From IMG/VR virus record IMGVR_UViG_3300020172_002575, positions 1 through 54,276 of that record: DNA of 54,276 nucleotides; one strand, given 5' to 3'. Below are positions 1-9,153 of this stretch, in pieces. The notes below the pieces were generated by a model. It saw only the letters and a program-made list of their open reading frames with translations, made no database searches and had not been told where the DNA came from. The DNA comes from a virus. Position 1 is the first letter of the stretch. Each line of letters begins with the position of its first letter. The position numbers were made by a program, and so were the translations under genes.

Positions 1-111
1 AATGTGTCTTATACTCTTGCCAATGGAACACATTGGTTAACTACAGTATCTAATGTGGCTGCGGCACTAGACCAAATTGCTGCAAGATTGTACGCACTTG
101 AGAACCCATAA
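1..111 (+). CDS. C-terminal end of a virion/tail protein (partial)
   Basis: Frame 1 is open from the first base to a TAA at 109-111 and gives 36 residues ending in LDQIAARLYALENP. The start lies outside the window. The tail is short and resembles the C-terminal helix of phage structural proteins. The role as a tail or fibre component is inferred only from the fibre genes that follow. No domain can be named. Confidence 0.6.
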   Translation, partial: NVSYTLANGTHWLTTVSNVAAALDQIAARLYALENP

Positions 112-117
112 AATTGA

Positions 118-124
118 GTAAATA
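118..124 (+). promoter_or_regulatory. Candidate T4-type late promoter box (GTAAATA)
   Basis: GTAAATA lies 18 nt before the ATG of the collar-domain fibre gene. T4 late promoters are TATAAATA at -10 without a -35 element. The same spacing recurs before several other genes in this window. The first base differs from the more common A or C. Confidence 0.4.
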
Positions 125-142
125 TAGAATAACGGAATAAAA

Positions 143-2563
143 ATGGCATATACATCAATTAACATCGGAATTGAACCAAATGACGGTACAGGTAGTCCGC
201 TTCGAACAGCATTTGATGCGGTAAATGATAACTTTCAAATTATCAACGACGGCCTGTACGCTGGCACTAGGCAAACTATTATCAGTGCTCTAAGTGCTCA
301 GAGTGAATATTTTCTTTCAAACACTTACATTTTAGCAAATACATACGTCAGTGCGAACAGTCTGATTGGTAATAGTGTCACTAGTAATGGTAATCTTTTT
401 GTTAGTCAAGGTGGTGCATTTATCTATGGTAATGTTAATATTGTTGGTAATTTGACTGTAACAGGATCACAGCAATCTACACAAACTTCAAGTGCAACTT
501 CGCCTATTATTTTAATTCATGCCAATGCTGCTCCGTATACATCAAATGATAATAAAGATATTGGATTAGAATGGCAGTATTTTGATACAACCGACAAGTA
601 TGCTTTTTTAGGTTGGCAAAACACTTCAGGCAGTTTAGTCTATTTAGATAATATAACCGATACTGCTAATATTATTACTAGTGGCTCGTTTGGTAATGTG
701 CAATTTGGTCAGCTATTATTAAGTAATACCACAGCAGCAACTAGCAATATTACAGGTGCCTTGCAAGTGGCCGGTGGTGCAGGAATCCAAGGCAATGTTT
801 ATGTACAGAGCAATGTGTTTGTAGGCAATAATGCCAACGTAGCCAATCTCACAGTAAGAGGATTCCATGTAGGAAGTCTAAGATTTTCCGGAGCTGATAC
901 TGTTTTAATTAACGGTAGCCCGGTGCAGACTGCTGCACAAGCATTCAATGGCGGTACAATTGGATTACAAACCATTTTTGCCGACTTAACAACATCAACT
1001 GGACTGGGTACAGGTGCGGTAAGGATTGCAGGAGGATTTAGTGCTAACGGTAATGTATTTGTCAGCAACTTACACACAATCGCCGGTGGTAATATTAGAT
1101 CAAATATTCTTGGTAATGTCATTACCAGTAATCAGCCGTTTATAACAACTCTAGGAACCCTAGCAACTCTAAACGTTTCAGGACAAACCTCAACAGCAAA
1201 TATTATACCCAACACAGATAATCAACGTTGGTTGGGTACTCCAGGTAGTAGATGGCAACAGGCCCATATTTTTAATTTAACACCTGCTCAAATTACCGGT
1301 ACTGTCAGTTTTACCGGCGTACCAAATTTTGGATCAAATATTTTAGCTACCGCTGGTACAGATAGTACAGATAAAACATCTGGCGCAGTTGTAATTACAG
1401 GATTTGGTGGACTTGGAGTAGGAGGCACTATTCATGTTGGTGGTAATATTTACATTGACAACATCAATGATGCATCTGGTTTAATTGCTTCAACTACCAA
1501 CGCATATGTATTCAACGAAGTTGCTAAGGAAATTTATATTGGCCAAGCCGGTGTTACTAGATTTGGTAATACCACCAAAGCAACTGCATTGTCTACAGGT
1601 GCAGTACAAGTTACATCGGGTGGTATGAGTATTAACTCGGGTAATTTATATATTGGAGGCTCAGCCGGCAATGCTATTATTGCTACTGGTAATATTAGTG
1701 CAACCGGAAATATTGTAGCTTCTACTAATTTATTTTCGCACGGTAATATCATTGGCGGATTAGGAACTAGAGGGTTCCTGGGAAATATTTATGGTTCTCC
1801 TACAACAGGCAACACTCATGTGGGATCACATTTCCGACCTACTGCAAACGTTACTCTGAATCTTGGTGAGTTTTTCCTAAGATACAATACTGTCTACGCC
1901 AATGTTGTTAACTCTTATTTTGTATCTGCAGCCAACGTTATTACATCTAACGTAGAAACACAAAATCTAACAACAGGTAGTATTGTGGCCGGTGGTGGCA
2001 TGTTCACTGGAGCAGTAAATGCCCCAACTGCTGCTCCAGGCACTAGTACAGGACAGCTGGCTACTACAGAATTTGTTATTAACAACACACTACCAGCTGG
2101 CGCATTAATTATGTGGTCAACTGGATCAGCACCAGTAGGATGGTTGTTGTGTCAGGGCCAAGCTGTTTCACGTTCAACATATTCGACCTTGTTTGGAGCA
2201 ATTGGTACTACATTTGGGTCAGGCGATGGATCTAGTACATTTAACCTACCAGATTATAGAAATCGAATGCCAGTTGGCGCCGGAACTTTGTATTCAGTTG
2301 GTTCAACAGGTGGTAGCAAAGATGCTGTTGTAGTTGATCACTCGCATAGTTTAAGCGGTGGTGGTGTCAGTGGAACTTTTGTCACTGGAATCTCCACATC
2401 GAGTTCTAGCTTTGATACCCTTGGTTCAAGTGCAATTACCAATATATTCACTTCAACTGGATCTCCAAGTTATACGAATCCTACAGTACAATCTACTGGA
2501 TCATCGGGGACCAATGCAAACATGCCACCGTACTTGGGTATACAGTTTATTATAAAAACATAA
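143..2563 (+). CDS. Tail fibre protein with phage tail collar domain
   Basis: An 806-residue fibre that probably contacts the host surface. The body (about residues 50-640) is rich in G, N, S and T and carries imperfect repeats of the form TGALQVAGGAGIQGNVYV followed by GN-rich beta segments, typical of trimeric beta-helical fibres. Residues about 653-714 form a tail collar domain (GALIMWSTGSAPVGWLLCQG, then FNLPDYRNRMPVGAG). A VDHSHSL segment follows, with an H-x-H pair like the metal-binding pairs of T4 gp12/gp37, and the C terminus MPPYLGIQFIIKT is the usual end of this family. A late promoter-like box lies upstream. The TAA overlaps the next ATG by one base, so the two genes are probably co-transcribed. 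Long versus short fibre cannot be decided. Confidence 0.85.
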   Translation: MAYTSINIGIEPNDGTGSPLRTAFDAVNDNFQIINDGLYAGTRQTIISALSAQSEYFLSNTYILANTYVSANSLIGNSVTSNGNLFVSQGGAFIYGNVNIVGNLTVTGSQQSTQTSSATSPIILIHANAAPYTSNDNKDIGLEWQYFDTTDKYAFLGWQNTSGSLVYLDNITDTANIITSGSFGNVQFGQLLLSNTTAATSNITGALQVAGGAGIQGNVYVQSNVFVGNNANVANLTVRGFHVGSLRFSGADTVLINGSPVQTAAQAFNGGTIGLQTIFADLTTSTGLGTGAVRIAGGFSANGNVFVSNLHTIAGGNIRSNILGNVITSNQPFITTLGTLATLNVSGQTSTANIIPNTDNQRWLGTPGSRWQQAHIFNLTPAQITGTVSFTGVPNFGSNILATAGTDSTDKTSGAVVITGFGGLGVGGTIHVGGNIYIDNINDASGLIASTTNAYVFNEVAKEIYIGQAGVTRFGNTTKATALSTGAVQVTSGGMSINSGNLYIGGSAGNAIIATGNISATGNIVASTNLFSHGNIIGGLGTRGFLGNIYGSPTTGNTHVGSHFRPTANVTLNLGEFFLRYNTVYANVVNSYFVSAANVITSNVETQNLTTGSIVAGGGMFTGAVNAPTAAPGTSTGQLATTEFVINNTLPAGALIMWSTGSAPVGWLLCQGQAVSRSTYSTLFGAIGTTFGSGDGSSTFNLPDYRNRMPVGAGTLYSVGSTGGSKDAVVVDHSHSLSGGGVSGTFVTGISTSSSSFDTLGSSAITNIFTSTGSPSYTNPTVQSTGSSGTNANMPPYLGIQFIIKT
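748..1700 (+). repeat. Imperfect protein-level repeats in the fibre body
   Basis: The fibre gene encodes repeated units beginning TGA(L/V)(Q/R/V) and ending in a GN(V/I/L)(Y/F/H)(V/I) strand: TGALQVAGGAGIQGNVYV, TGAVRIAGGFSANGNVFV, SGAVVITGFGGLGVGGTIHV and TGAVQVTSGGMSINSGNLYI. A fifth copy, TGALVVRGGVGIAGNTFV, lies in the separate gene at 6316. Nucleotide identity among copies is low, so they are old repeats of a structural unit. Confidence 0.6.
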
Positions 2564-5500
2564 TGAGTACAATTAATTGGATTACTAAAAAAGGCGATTT
2601 AGGTACTGTACCAGAATCGCAGTTTTTCTCTCAACAGTTCGAAGCTGTTGACAGTGATGCACAACCTTTAATTTACAGTTTTATCAGCGGTGAATTGCCC
2701 GGTGGAATGTATATAACCAGAACCGGGGAATTACGCGGAGTACCAACAATCTTAAGTTCTGTATCTCAAACTGCGGTTTATGCATTTACAGTAAGAGCAA
2801 TTAACCCGCAAGGCAAGGTAGCAGATAGATCGTTTTCTATTAGTGTTAGTAATGTAGCAGGTCCTCAAATATTTCCTAGACCCAATCTTGTTGGAGCTTT
2901 TTTTGATGGAGAATATTTAGAATATCAATTCTCATCTATAAATGATAACCCTGCTGCTACACAAACATGGAGTGTGCTAACAGGAAATTTACCTCCAGGA
3001 ACTACTTTATCAGCTGATGGTAAACTATCTGGTTATCTTGAGGTTGTTGCATCAAATACAGACTTATTGGGATTCGAAGCAACAGGTATAGAATCTGTTG
3101 TTTATGATGTTCTACCTGAAAGTACAGATCGAAACTATAATTTTACTTTACAAGTTAGTGATGGTTCTAAATTTGACACTCTTAATGTAAGAGTTTTAGT
3201 TGTTAGTAAAGGAAATTTTACTGGTGATAATGATATTACATTAATTAACAATACTTTTTTAACCATTGACCAAGACAATCGTTATCGCCCAATTATTCTA
3301 AACGCACCAGATTCTTTGCCAATTAGAGTGGTAGGAGATACATTTGCCTACAAATTTTTAGCATATGACCCTGAGGACGAGGACATTTCCTGGAAAGTAG
3401 ACGAATTGGCATTTAGTGGTATGGATGACCTAGATGCTGCTGTTGATCAGATTATAACTGGTGCAGGCAATGCAGGTCCGTATACATTAGACGAACCCAG
3501 CGGAGCAAGTGAAATATGTGTTAGAGTCAATGATGTTTTATTAACTCCTCTTAAAGATTATAATACCGCACTTAATCAATTGACTTTTACTAATTATTCA
3601 ATTACTAGTGTAGTCAGAACAAACGACGAAGTTGTAGCAACATTATCAACTCCTCATGCATACGTAGCAGGGGATATAATTGATGTATATGGAGTTACCA
3701 ATACAACGTTTAACGGAAGATTTATTGTTAAAGAAGCTGTTTCAGATTATGTACTAAAATATAATCAAGGAGCAACTGACGCCACTTCTTCAAACGGCAC
3801 GTTAGCAACAAGAGCTCCTAATGCTACAGACGTAGTCGAAGTTCTTTATATCAGCAGTACAACCGGCTTTGATACAATTTTATTTGATCAAGGACAGGAA
3901 GGAATATCAGCACTTGGATTACAAATTAGTCAAGACACTGGATGGTTATATGGTACTCTGCCACCTCAGGTTGGTGATTTAGAAACGTATTCTATTGTTG
4001 TTCGAGCATATCGTAGTCTGAACGTTGATTATTTAAGTGATCCGGTCGCTTTCAGATTAACAGTCAAACGAACCAGAAATGAAGAAATCATATGGAACAC
4101 TCCGCCTGATCTAGGCTACATCGATAACGGGTCAATCAGTGAAGTGACCATTAGTGCCACAAACACTGTAGGCAAAGAACTAGAATATAGTTTAGTATAT
4201 GAACCGTATCGCAGGGTTCCCCAAGGTCTTCGAATGTTAAGATCCGGGCAGTTTGTTGGCAAAGTTACTTTTAGATATTTTAGTTTAGACAGTGCAAGAG
4301 GCTTCTTGCCAATGACAACCGTCGAAGGTATAGAAGTAGGAATGAGTGTTCAAGGAGTTGGTGTTGCTGCAGGCTGTGAAGTGGCTGATATTCTTGAAGA
4401 CAATATCATTGAAGTTCGCCCGGCAATTTATGTTGTACAAGGCTCTCCTCTAACTTTTAGTAACGATGAAAATACCATTGTTATAAACACTATAGCAAAC
4501 GCTATTTCTACTGTCATTGACGGCGGAGACACTACCTTTGACCAAGATTGTAGATTTAGTGTCAAGGCAGAAGCCATTGACAAGTCTATATCATCTGTTA
4601 ATAATTTTGTTATTCATGTAAGGCCGCGTAATCTTGCACCTTTTGAAAATTTATATTTAAAAGCTCTTCCAAAAGAAGAGCAAAGACTAGCCTTAAAGAA
4701 TATACTAGAAGATACCAATATTGTTCCAAGAGAATTGTTGTATAGACCAGACGATGCCTTTTTTGGTTTACAAAAGAACTTAAAGTTTTTATTTTTACCC
4801 GGACTAAGTGCTTCAAAAGCGGGTGTTGTTATTAATTCTATTGCACTAAATCATTATACTAAATCTCTAAATTTTGGTAATATAAGAACAGCACGGGCAG
4901 TTAATAATAACGGTACAATTGACTACGAAGTGGTTTATGCTGATGTAATTGACAATCAACAATTTGATACTGTAGGTCCACCATTAAGTGTAAATCTTAC
5001 AAATAAAAATAAGTTTAAATTTGGAACATCAGAATACAACACAATATATCCTAACAGTTTTAACAACATGCAAAATCGTTTAGAAGAAGGCCTAGGATAC
5101 TCTAATAGAGGAGCTTTGCCTAGATGGATGACTAGCGTACAGGAAGATGGTCGAGTATTAGGTTTAACTAGAGCAGTAGTATTAGCTTATACTAAACCAG
5201 GAGCATCAAAGTTAATTGCTTATAGATTAAAAAATAGTGGCTATAAATTAAACTCAATTGATTTTGTAGTTGACAGATATCAATGGGATAACTATCTGTC
5301 AAAATTCTATGACACTGATACAAATAGATTTTTACCAAGTAGAGACACAACTTTTGACAAATATCCTAATTTGGGTGTGGGCAGTGATGTTATTGTTGGT
5401 AGTGTCATATTTCCAGTTAATAACTCCAATACACTTGTTATTACAGATAATTTAAAAATTGGATATGGATGGATTTGTGGACCCACAGACACGCTAGCAG

Positions 5501-6315
5501 AAGTTTCTGCAAATACAGCGGTCAGATCTGTTGAACTTACATCAGTCAATGGGCAACGGGCTTTAAACATGGTGCTATCATCTAATATCACTGCATCGGT
5601 GGGTGCCGTATTAAAATTTGATGGATCTGCTCGAGTTGACTATGCTGTTTCTGGACCATTTAGTCAGATTAATGGTAATACAGTTGAAAATGTAAAACGA
5701 CTTGGGTTAATTGATGGAATAACAAATTTTGTAGAAAACGAATTAATCATTTTTGCCAATCAGGCAAATTTTGGCGATGACTATTATAATGATGGGTGGG
5801 TTTTAACTGACGGAATTACTACTGTGCCTGGATACTTGGATAAACTTTCAGGATTAAGTACAGTTAATCAGCGCGGGGGTGTATGGCAAATGACATGGGA
5901 GTCAATGGTACCGCTAGGGTTTGACAATCCTACCGTTGGGTTTGACGAAGCTAGCCCGGGTTTTGCATATTCAAGGTTTGATCAAGGTGATGACGCAGAA
6001 ATTAAACTAGTATTCCAAAATGAGTGTAATTTAGCCCAGACAGTCAAAGTCAGAACTGGTAAAAGTTATCCCTCAAGTACCCTACAATATAGACAGTCTG
6101 CTGGCGAAGTTGTTCCAAGATACAGAATATTTACAGGTTCGTTAGCTAGCGAAGAAACAACTTTTGACGGGGGCAGTTGTCAGTGCCGCGAAGGCGACCC
6201 AGGAAAAGGCGGTGTACGTGGTGGTACAGCCTTTAGTAATAACAGAGACAAATATATCATTCCAGAATCTGAGGATAAATATATCAAGTTCCCACAAAAT
6301 GGAGTATTCGTATAA
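2563..6315 (+). CDS. Large virion structural protein with Ig/cadherin-like repeats
   Basis: A 1250-residue protein, probably a tail, baseplate or fibre-associated component. The N-terminal third has at least two putative-Ig (He_PIG) signatures: SGELPGGMYITRTGELRGVP near residue 40 and GNLPPGTTLSADGKLSGYL near residue 140. A weaker match (PQGLRMLRSGQFVGKV) lies further on. There is no signal peptide or membrane segment. The C terminus is unusual: CQCREGDPGKGGVRGG, a Cys pair followed by a short collagen-like GxxGKGG stretch, then a Tyr/Lys-rich tail. The start ATG overlaps the TAA of the fibre gene and its TAA abuts the next ATG, so the three genes form one late operon. The exact virion location is not resolvable from sequence. 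Confidence 0.7.
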   Translation: MSTINWITKKGDLGTVPESQFFSQQFEAVDSDAQPLIYSFISGELPGGMYITRTGELRGVPTILSSVSQTAVYAFTVRAINPQGKVADRSFSISVSNVAGPQIFPRPNLVGAFFDGEYLEYQFSSINDNPAATQTWSVLTGNLPPGTTLSADGKLSGYLEVVASNTDLLGFEATGIESVVYDVLPESTDRNYNFTLQVSDGSKFDTLNVRVLVVSKGNFTGDNDITLINNTFLTIDQDNRYRPIILNAPDSLPIRVVGDTFAYKFLAYDPEDEDISWKVDELAFSGMDDLDAAVDQIITGAGNAGPYTLDEPSGASEICVRVNDVLLTPLKDYNTALNQLTFTNYSITSVVRTNDEVVATLSTPHAYVAGDIIDVYGVTNTTFNGRFIVKEAVSDYVLKYNQGATDATSSNGTLATRAPNATDVVEVLYISSTTGFDTILFDQGQEGISALGLQISQDTGWLYGTLPPQVGDLETYSIVVRAYRSLNVDYLSDPVAFRLTVKRTRNEEIIWNTPPDLGYIDNGSISEVTISATNTVGKELEYSLVYEPYRRVPQGLRMLRSGQFVGKVTFRYFSLDSARGFLPMTTVEGIEVGMSVQGVGVAAGCEVADILEDNIIEVRPAIYVVQGSPLTFSNDENTIVINTIANAISTVIDGGDTTFDQDCRFSVKAEAIDKSISSVNNFVIHVRPRNLAPFENLYLKALPKEEQRLALKNILEDTNIVPRELLYRPDDAFFGLQKNLKFLFLPGLSASKAGVVINSIALNHYTKSLNFGNIRTARAVNNNGTIDYEVVYADVIDNQQFDTVGPPLSVNLTNKNKFKFGTSEYNTIYPNSFNNMQNRLEEGLGYSNRGALPRWMTSVQEDGRVLGLTRAVVLAYTKPGASKLIAYRLKNSGYKLNSIDFVVDRYQWDNYLSKFYDTDTNRFLPSRDTTFDKYPNLGVGSDVIVGSVIFPVNNSNTLVITDNLKIGYGWICGPTDTLAEVSANTAVRSVELTSVNGQRALNMVLSSNITASVGAVLKFDGSARVDYAVSGPFSQINGNTVENVKRLGLIDGITNFVENELIIFANQANFGDDYYNDGWVLTDGITTVPGYLDKLSGLSTVNQRGGVWQMTWESMVPLGFDNPTVGFDEASPGFAYSRFDQGDDAEIKLVFQNECNLAQTVKVRTGKSYPSSTLQYRQSAGEVVPRYRIFTGSLASEETTFDGGSCQCREGDPGKGGVRGGTAFSNNRDKYIIPESEDKYIKFPQNGVFV

Positions 6316-7404
6316 ATGACAAGCCAAGTAAATCCAAATAATATTGACGGTACATATCCCGTTGCAGGCCAAGACAACGACAGTCAAGGTTTCCGTGATA
6401 ATTTTACCAACATTCGTAATAATTTTACCTATGTAAAAGCCGAACTTGAAGACATTCAAAATAAGTCTGTTTTTAAATCTGCTCTGAGCAATACCACGCT
6501 GGAAAACGACCTATTGGGTAATGCCATTGTAGGTGCAAGTTTAACCAGCTACAGAGAAACTTACAACAACATTGGTGCTGTAGGAGGAGCGTTTACAGTA
6601 GATTTTGCCAGAGGTAATTTCCAAAAAATTACTATTTCTTCGCCCGGCGCAGCAATACTGTCGTTGGACTTTCCAAGTAATGCAGCAAATCAGAATGCCA
6701 AAGTGGTACTTTGGGTAAATGTAAGCACTCCTGGATATTCATTGACTGTTCCTGGTACCGTATCTTTGGGTGATAAAGATACTATTGCTGGAATGGTTGG
6801 TAATACAATTACTTTTAGTGCAATTGAATTAGCCAATACCAATGATTTTTTCTTTGAGTTTAGCACTGTTGATTATGGATCAACTATTGCAATTAAAGAT
6901 TTAACTAGAAACAGAGCGTACAATTTTAGTGGATTAACGGTTTCTGGAGGCAACATTGTTGCTAATAGCACTACAGTTTCCACTTCTGCCACTACTGGTG
7001 CATTAGTTGTTAGAGGTGGCGTTGGTATTGCCGGTAATACTTTTGTAAACGGTAATTTAATAATTAATAATGGTATAATTAACCCAGATTATTTCATTGC
7101 CAATGTTGTAACTGATCAAAATCTTGTTGCCAATGTTGACTACAACAGATTTATTGCCAACTGTAGTCCAACTGGTACTGTTGCCAATTTGTTTATTACT
7201 TTACCTAATTCAGCCGAAGATGGTAGGATTCTAGATATTACTTCAATGACCGCCATTACCAGTTGCTTTGTTTCTAACATGACTCCAGCAGTTACTTCCG
7301 TCTATGGGTTAGCAAACAATTGGTCTGCTACTGCAAGCCTGACTAATTCTGTTTCTGTTAAACTCATGTACAGTTCTTCTGTGGCACGTTGGTTTAAAAT
7401 TTAA
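6316..7404 (+). CDS. Fibre-like virion structural protein
   Basis: A 362-residue protein that starts directly after the previous stop. Residues about 1-45 (NNIDGTYPVAGQDNDSQGFR, then DNFTNIRNNFTYVKAEL) match the N-terminal pattern shared by T4-like marine phage structural proteins. The upstream fibre has a similar start (NDGTGSPLRTAFDAVNDNF), which suggests a common attachment segment. The middle is beta-rich. Near residue 226 lies TGALVVRGGVGIAGNTFV, the same repeat unit as in the 806-residue fibre. There is no collar domain. A hairpin terminator follows 16 nt after the stop, so this is the last gene of the fibre operon. The virion role is inferred from neighbours and repeat type. Confidence 0.65.
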   Translation: MTSQVNPNNIDGTYPVAGQDNDSQGFRDNFTNIRNNFTYVKAELEDIQNKSVFKSALSNTTLENDLLGNAIVGASLTSYRETYNNIGAVGGAFTVDFARGNFQKITISSPGAAILSLDFPSNAANQNAKVVLWVNVSTPGYSLTVPGTVSLGDKDTIAGMVGNTITFSAIELANTNDFFFEFSTVDYGSTIAIKDLTRNRAYNFSGLTVSGGNIVANSTTVSTSATTGALVVRGGVGIAGNTFVNGNLIINNGIINPDYFIANVVTDQNLVANVDYNRFIANCSPTGTVANLFITLPNSAEDGRILDITSMTAITSCFVSNMTPAVTSVYGLANNWSATASLTNSVSVKLMYSSSVARWFKI

Positions 7405-7419
7405 TAATCTAAATCATTG

Positions 7420-7466
7420 ACTCCTAGATTTGCATAGTTTATAATTGTGCAAACTAGGAGTTTTTT
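7420..7466 (+). terminator. Rho-independent terminator whose 3' arm holds the next gene's RBS
   Basis: ACTCCTAG (7420-7427) pairs with CTAGGAGT (7454-7461). After a one-base bulge, TTTGCA (7429-7434) pairs with TGCAAA (7448-7453). A six-T run (7461-7466) follows directly. AGGAG at 7456-7460, in the 3' arm, is also the Shine-Dalgarno of the ATG at 7467 (6 nt spacing). The hairpin can therefore both end fibre transcription and hide the ribosome site of the MazG-like gene. Confidence 0.8.
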
Positions 7467-7901
7467 ATGACCGTAGATTTAAATAGATACTCAGAATTTG
7501 TAAAAGCAGTAACTTCTAAACCGTCAAATGATCTGACCACTTTTATGAACCGTTTAGACGAACTAGACGGTAATTGGGATAGCGAAAAACAAGCACACGG
7601 TCCGGACATCAATGTACCGCTATTGCTTACAGCAGCACTAGGACTCGCTGCCGAAACTGGCGAGTTTTGTGAAATTCCAAAAAAGATTTATTTTCAAGGT
7701 AAACCATTAAATGAAGAAAATCTATTCCATATGAAACGCGAGCTAGGCGATATTATGTGGTACTGGATTAATGCTTGCAGAGCTTTAAATATAGATCCAA
7801 ATGATGTCATTGAAGAAAATGTAAATAAACTAAAAGCTAGATATCCAGGAGGCGAATTTGATGTGCATCGCTCTGAGAATAGACAAACTGGAGACATTTA
7901 G
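7467..7901 (+). CDS. mazG: MazG-like nucleotide pyrophosphohydrolase
   Basis: A 144-residue all-alpha NTP pyrophosphohydrolase, cytoplasmic. The helix pair with the metal-binding acidic signature is clear: LGLAAETGEFCEIPKK (about residues 57-72) and MKRELGDIMWYWINAC (about 90-105), giving the ExxE...ExxD arrangement of the MazG family. The C-terminal RSENRQTGDI also occurs in phage members of the family. These enzymes hydrolyse (d)NTPs or ppGpp-like nucleotides to monophosphates; which substrate applies here is unknown. The start is fixed by AGGAG 6 nt upstream, inside the terminator hairpin. The single-domain length matches phage MazG rather than two-domain bacterial MazG. Confidence 0.85.
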   Translation: MTVDLNRYSEFVKAVTSKPSNDLTTFMNRLDELDGNWDSEKQAHGPDINVPLLLTAALGLAAETGEFCEIPKKIYFQGKPLNEENLFHMKRELGDIMWYWINACRALNIDPNDVIEENVNKLKARYPGGEFDVHRSENRQTGDI

Positions 7902-7972
7902 TGCAGGCCTGGGTCAATGATTTTCCTCCGTTAAATTTATGGAATTGGCCTAGTTTTAATATAGGAGATCTT

Positions 7973-8212
7973 ATGCACCCACTTGTTCCAAATTTATCTG
8001 AGTTGTCAAACGAAGATCTACATAAGAAATACAATGAATTAATGCAAAAAATGAATCAGGCCTATCGTTTTGGTCCTACCAGCGTTATTCCTCAAATGCA
8101 AATGATATTAGAAAATTACAAGCACGAAATGGATACACGTAATCGTAAGGTTATGGAAGAAATGGAAGCCAAAGCTGATAAATTTAAAGGTTTAATAGAT
8201 ATTCAAAAATGA
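7973..8212 (+). CDS. Conserved small phage protein, helical
   Basis: 79 residues, mostly helical (NEDLHKKYNELMQKMNQAYR, then MQMILENYKHEMDTRNRKVM). A longer frame can begin at a GTG at 7901 that overlaps the previous stop. I chose ATG 7973 because AGGAG at 7963-7967 sits 5 nt before it and the upstream 24 residues (Trp/Pro-rich) look non-conserved. The pattern resembles a small protein seen in T4-like marine phages, but I know no function. It overlaps the next start by ATGA. Confidence 0.65.
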   Translation: MHPLVPNLSELSNEDLHKKYNELMQKMNQAYRFGPTSVIPQMQMILENYKHEMDTRNRKVMEEMEAKADKFKGLIDIQK

Positions 8213-8721
8213 ATTACAATAAGTTTGGCGTAGCTCATGCTACTACCGATGAAATTTGCGATCTACTCTATCAAAATCCAGAGGTAGATATTTCTAAAAT
8301 TTTAGTCGATGATCCTTACGTGTATAACAATGCTGTAAAAGATTTTTATGCCGATCTTCCTGTTTTGAAATTGTATAATTTAGACACAGCTGACATTAAA
8401 AAATATGACACAGTGAATCAGAGCTTATGGTTTATGTCAGAAGAATATCTTAATTTAGACATTGCACAGTGGCTATTAGATCAATGTAAAACACAAGATG
8501 AAATGCAACGTGTTGGTAAAGAGTTATTGTTATATCAAGAAAGAGATCTGTTTCCTTTACTAAAACAACTCAAATATATAATTGACACCTGGCGTGCCAA
8601 TAACATTGTATGGGGAGTCGGTAGAGGATCCAGTGTTGCTAGTTATGTTTTATATCTAATAGGTGTACATAAAATTAACAGTATGTATTATGATTTAGAT
8701 ATAGAAGAATTCTTACGATAA
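8209..8721 (+). CDS. DnaE-like fragment (bacterial PolIII alpha palm region), no catalytic Asp
   Basis: 170 residues. The C-terminal part, WGVGRGSSVASYVLYLIGV then YYDLDIEEFLR (about 137-170), aligns with the palm entry of bacterial replicative polymerase PolIII alpha (GPGRGSxxGSLVxYxLxI...LxFERFL). In true DnaE the catalytic Asp residues (PDxDxDF) come a few residues later; here the protein stops at FLR. It therefore lacks the metal-binding active site and cannot polymerise. The N-terminal 120 residues are helical. It may interfere with or mimic host replicase, or be an interaction module. The phage has its own gp43 polymerase. It is too intact, and begins with a clean ATGA overlap, to look like random decay. 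Confidence 0.6.
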   Translation: MNYNKFGVAHATTDEICDLLYQNPEVDISKILVDDPYVYNNAVKDFYADLPVLKLYNLDTADIKKYDTVNQSLWFMSEEYLNLDIAQWLLDQCKTQDEMQRVGKELLLYQERDLFPLLKQLKYIIDTWRANNIVWGVGRGSSVASYVLYLIGVHKINSMYYDLDIEEFLR

Positions 8722-8724
8722 ATA
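8718..8724 (+). promoter_or_regulatory. Candidate late promoter box (ATAAATA)
   Basis: ATAAATA overlaps the stop codon of the DnaE-like gene and ends 18 nt before the ATG at 8743. AAGGAG lies between it and that start. It fits the T4 late box and the spacing seen elsewhere in this window. Confidence 0.5.
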
Positions 8725-8742
8725 CCGCACAAGGAGACATCA

Positions 8743-9144
8743 ATGAATAAAAGAGTTTATACCACAGCAAATGGTAAACGAATCAATATAGATGCAATTA
8801 TTGCTCAAAATGAAAGCACAATTGCAGTTGGTAATATGAAAGTAAATGCTCGTGGAGATCAATTGGGCCCTGGTGGCAAAGTAGAATTGACTAGGGACAA
8901 GGTTATGCAAGACCACTATAAATTAAATAATCAAATAGCGGTAGATGATCCGCCGCAACCAAGAAAACGCGAAGTTAAAAAAGACATGGTCGACGAATGG
9001 GTAGAACCAATTAATGAAGAAATACCCGAAGTGCCACAAACTTCTGTTCAACCAAAGCTACGAGGCAGTTTGGCTGACTCAGTAGCAAAAAATCAACCAA
9101 TCATAAAAGCCCCTGTAAAACGTTCAGGGCCTTCAAGAATTTAA
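8743..9144 (+). CDS. Conserved T4-like phage protein, possible virion component
   Basis: 133 residues with a conserved-looking N terminus (TTANGKRINIDAIIAQNEST, then AVGNMKVNARGD) and a low-complexity, charged, Pro-rich C-terminal half with no hydrophobic segment. Family members in T4-like phages have the same NARGD block, from memory; function is unknown to me. A late-type box and AAGGAG (8731-8736) precede it, favouring a late, perhaps structural, role. Confidence 0.6.
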   Translation: MNKRVYTTANGKRINIDAIIAQNESTIAVGNMKVNARGDQLGPGGKVELTRDKVMQDHYKLNNQIAVDDPPQPRKREVKKDMVDEWVEPINEEIPEVPQTSVQPKLRGSLADSVAKNQPIIKAPVKRSGPSRI

Positions 9145-9153
9145 GGAGTAATC

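Noticed and set aside
5307-5591. Antisense open frames inside the fibre and structural protein genes
   Set aside because: They mirror codon usage of the real genes and lack ribosome sites or domains.
7901-7972. GTG start for the small helical protein at 7973
   Set aside because: AGGAG 5 nt before ATG 7973 is far better, and the extra 24 residues look unrelated to the helical protein.
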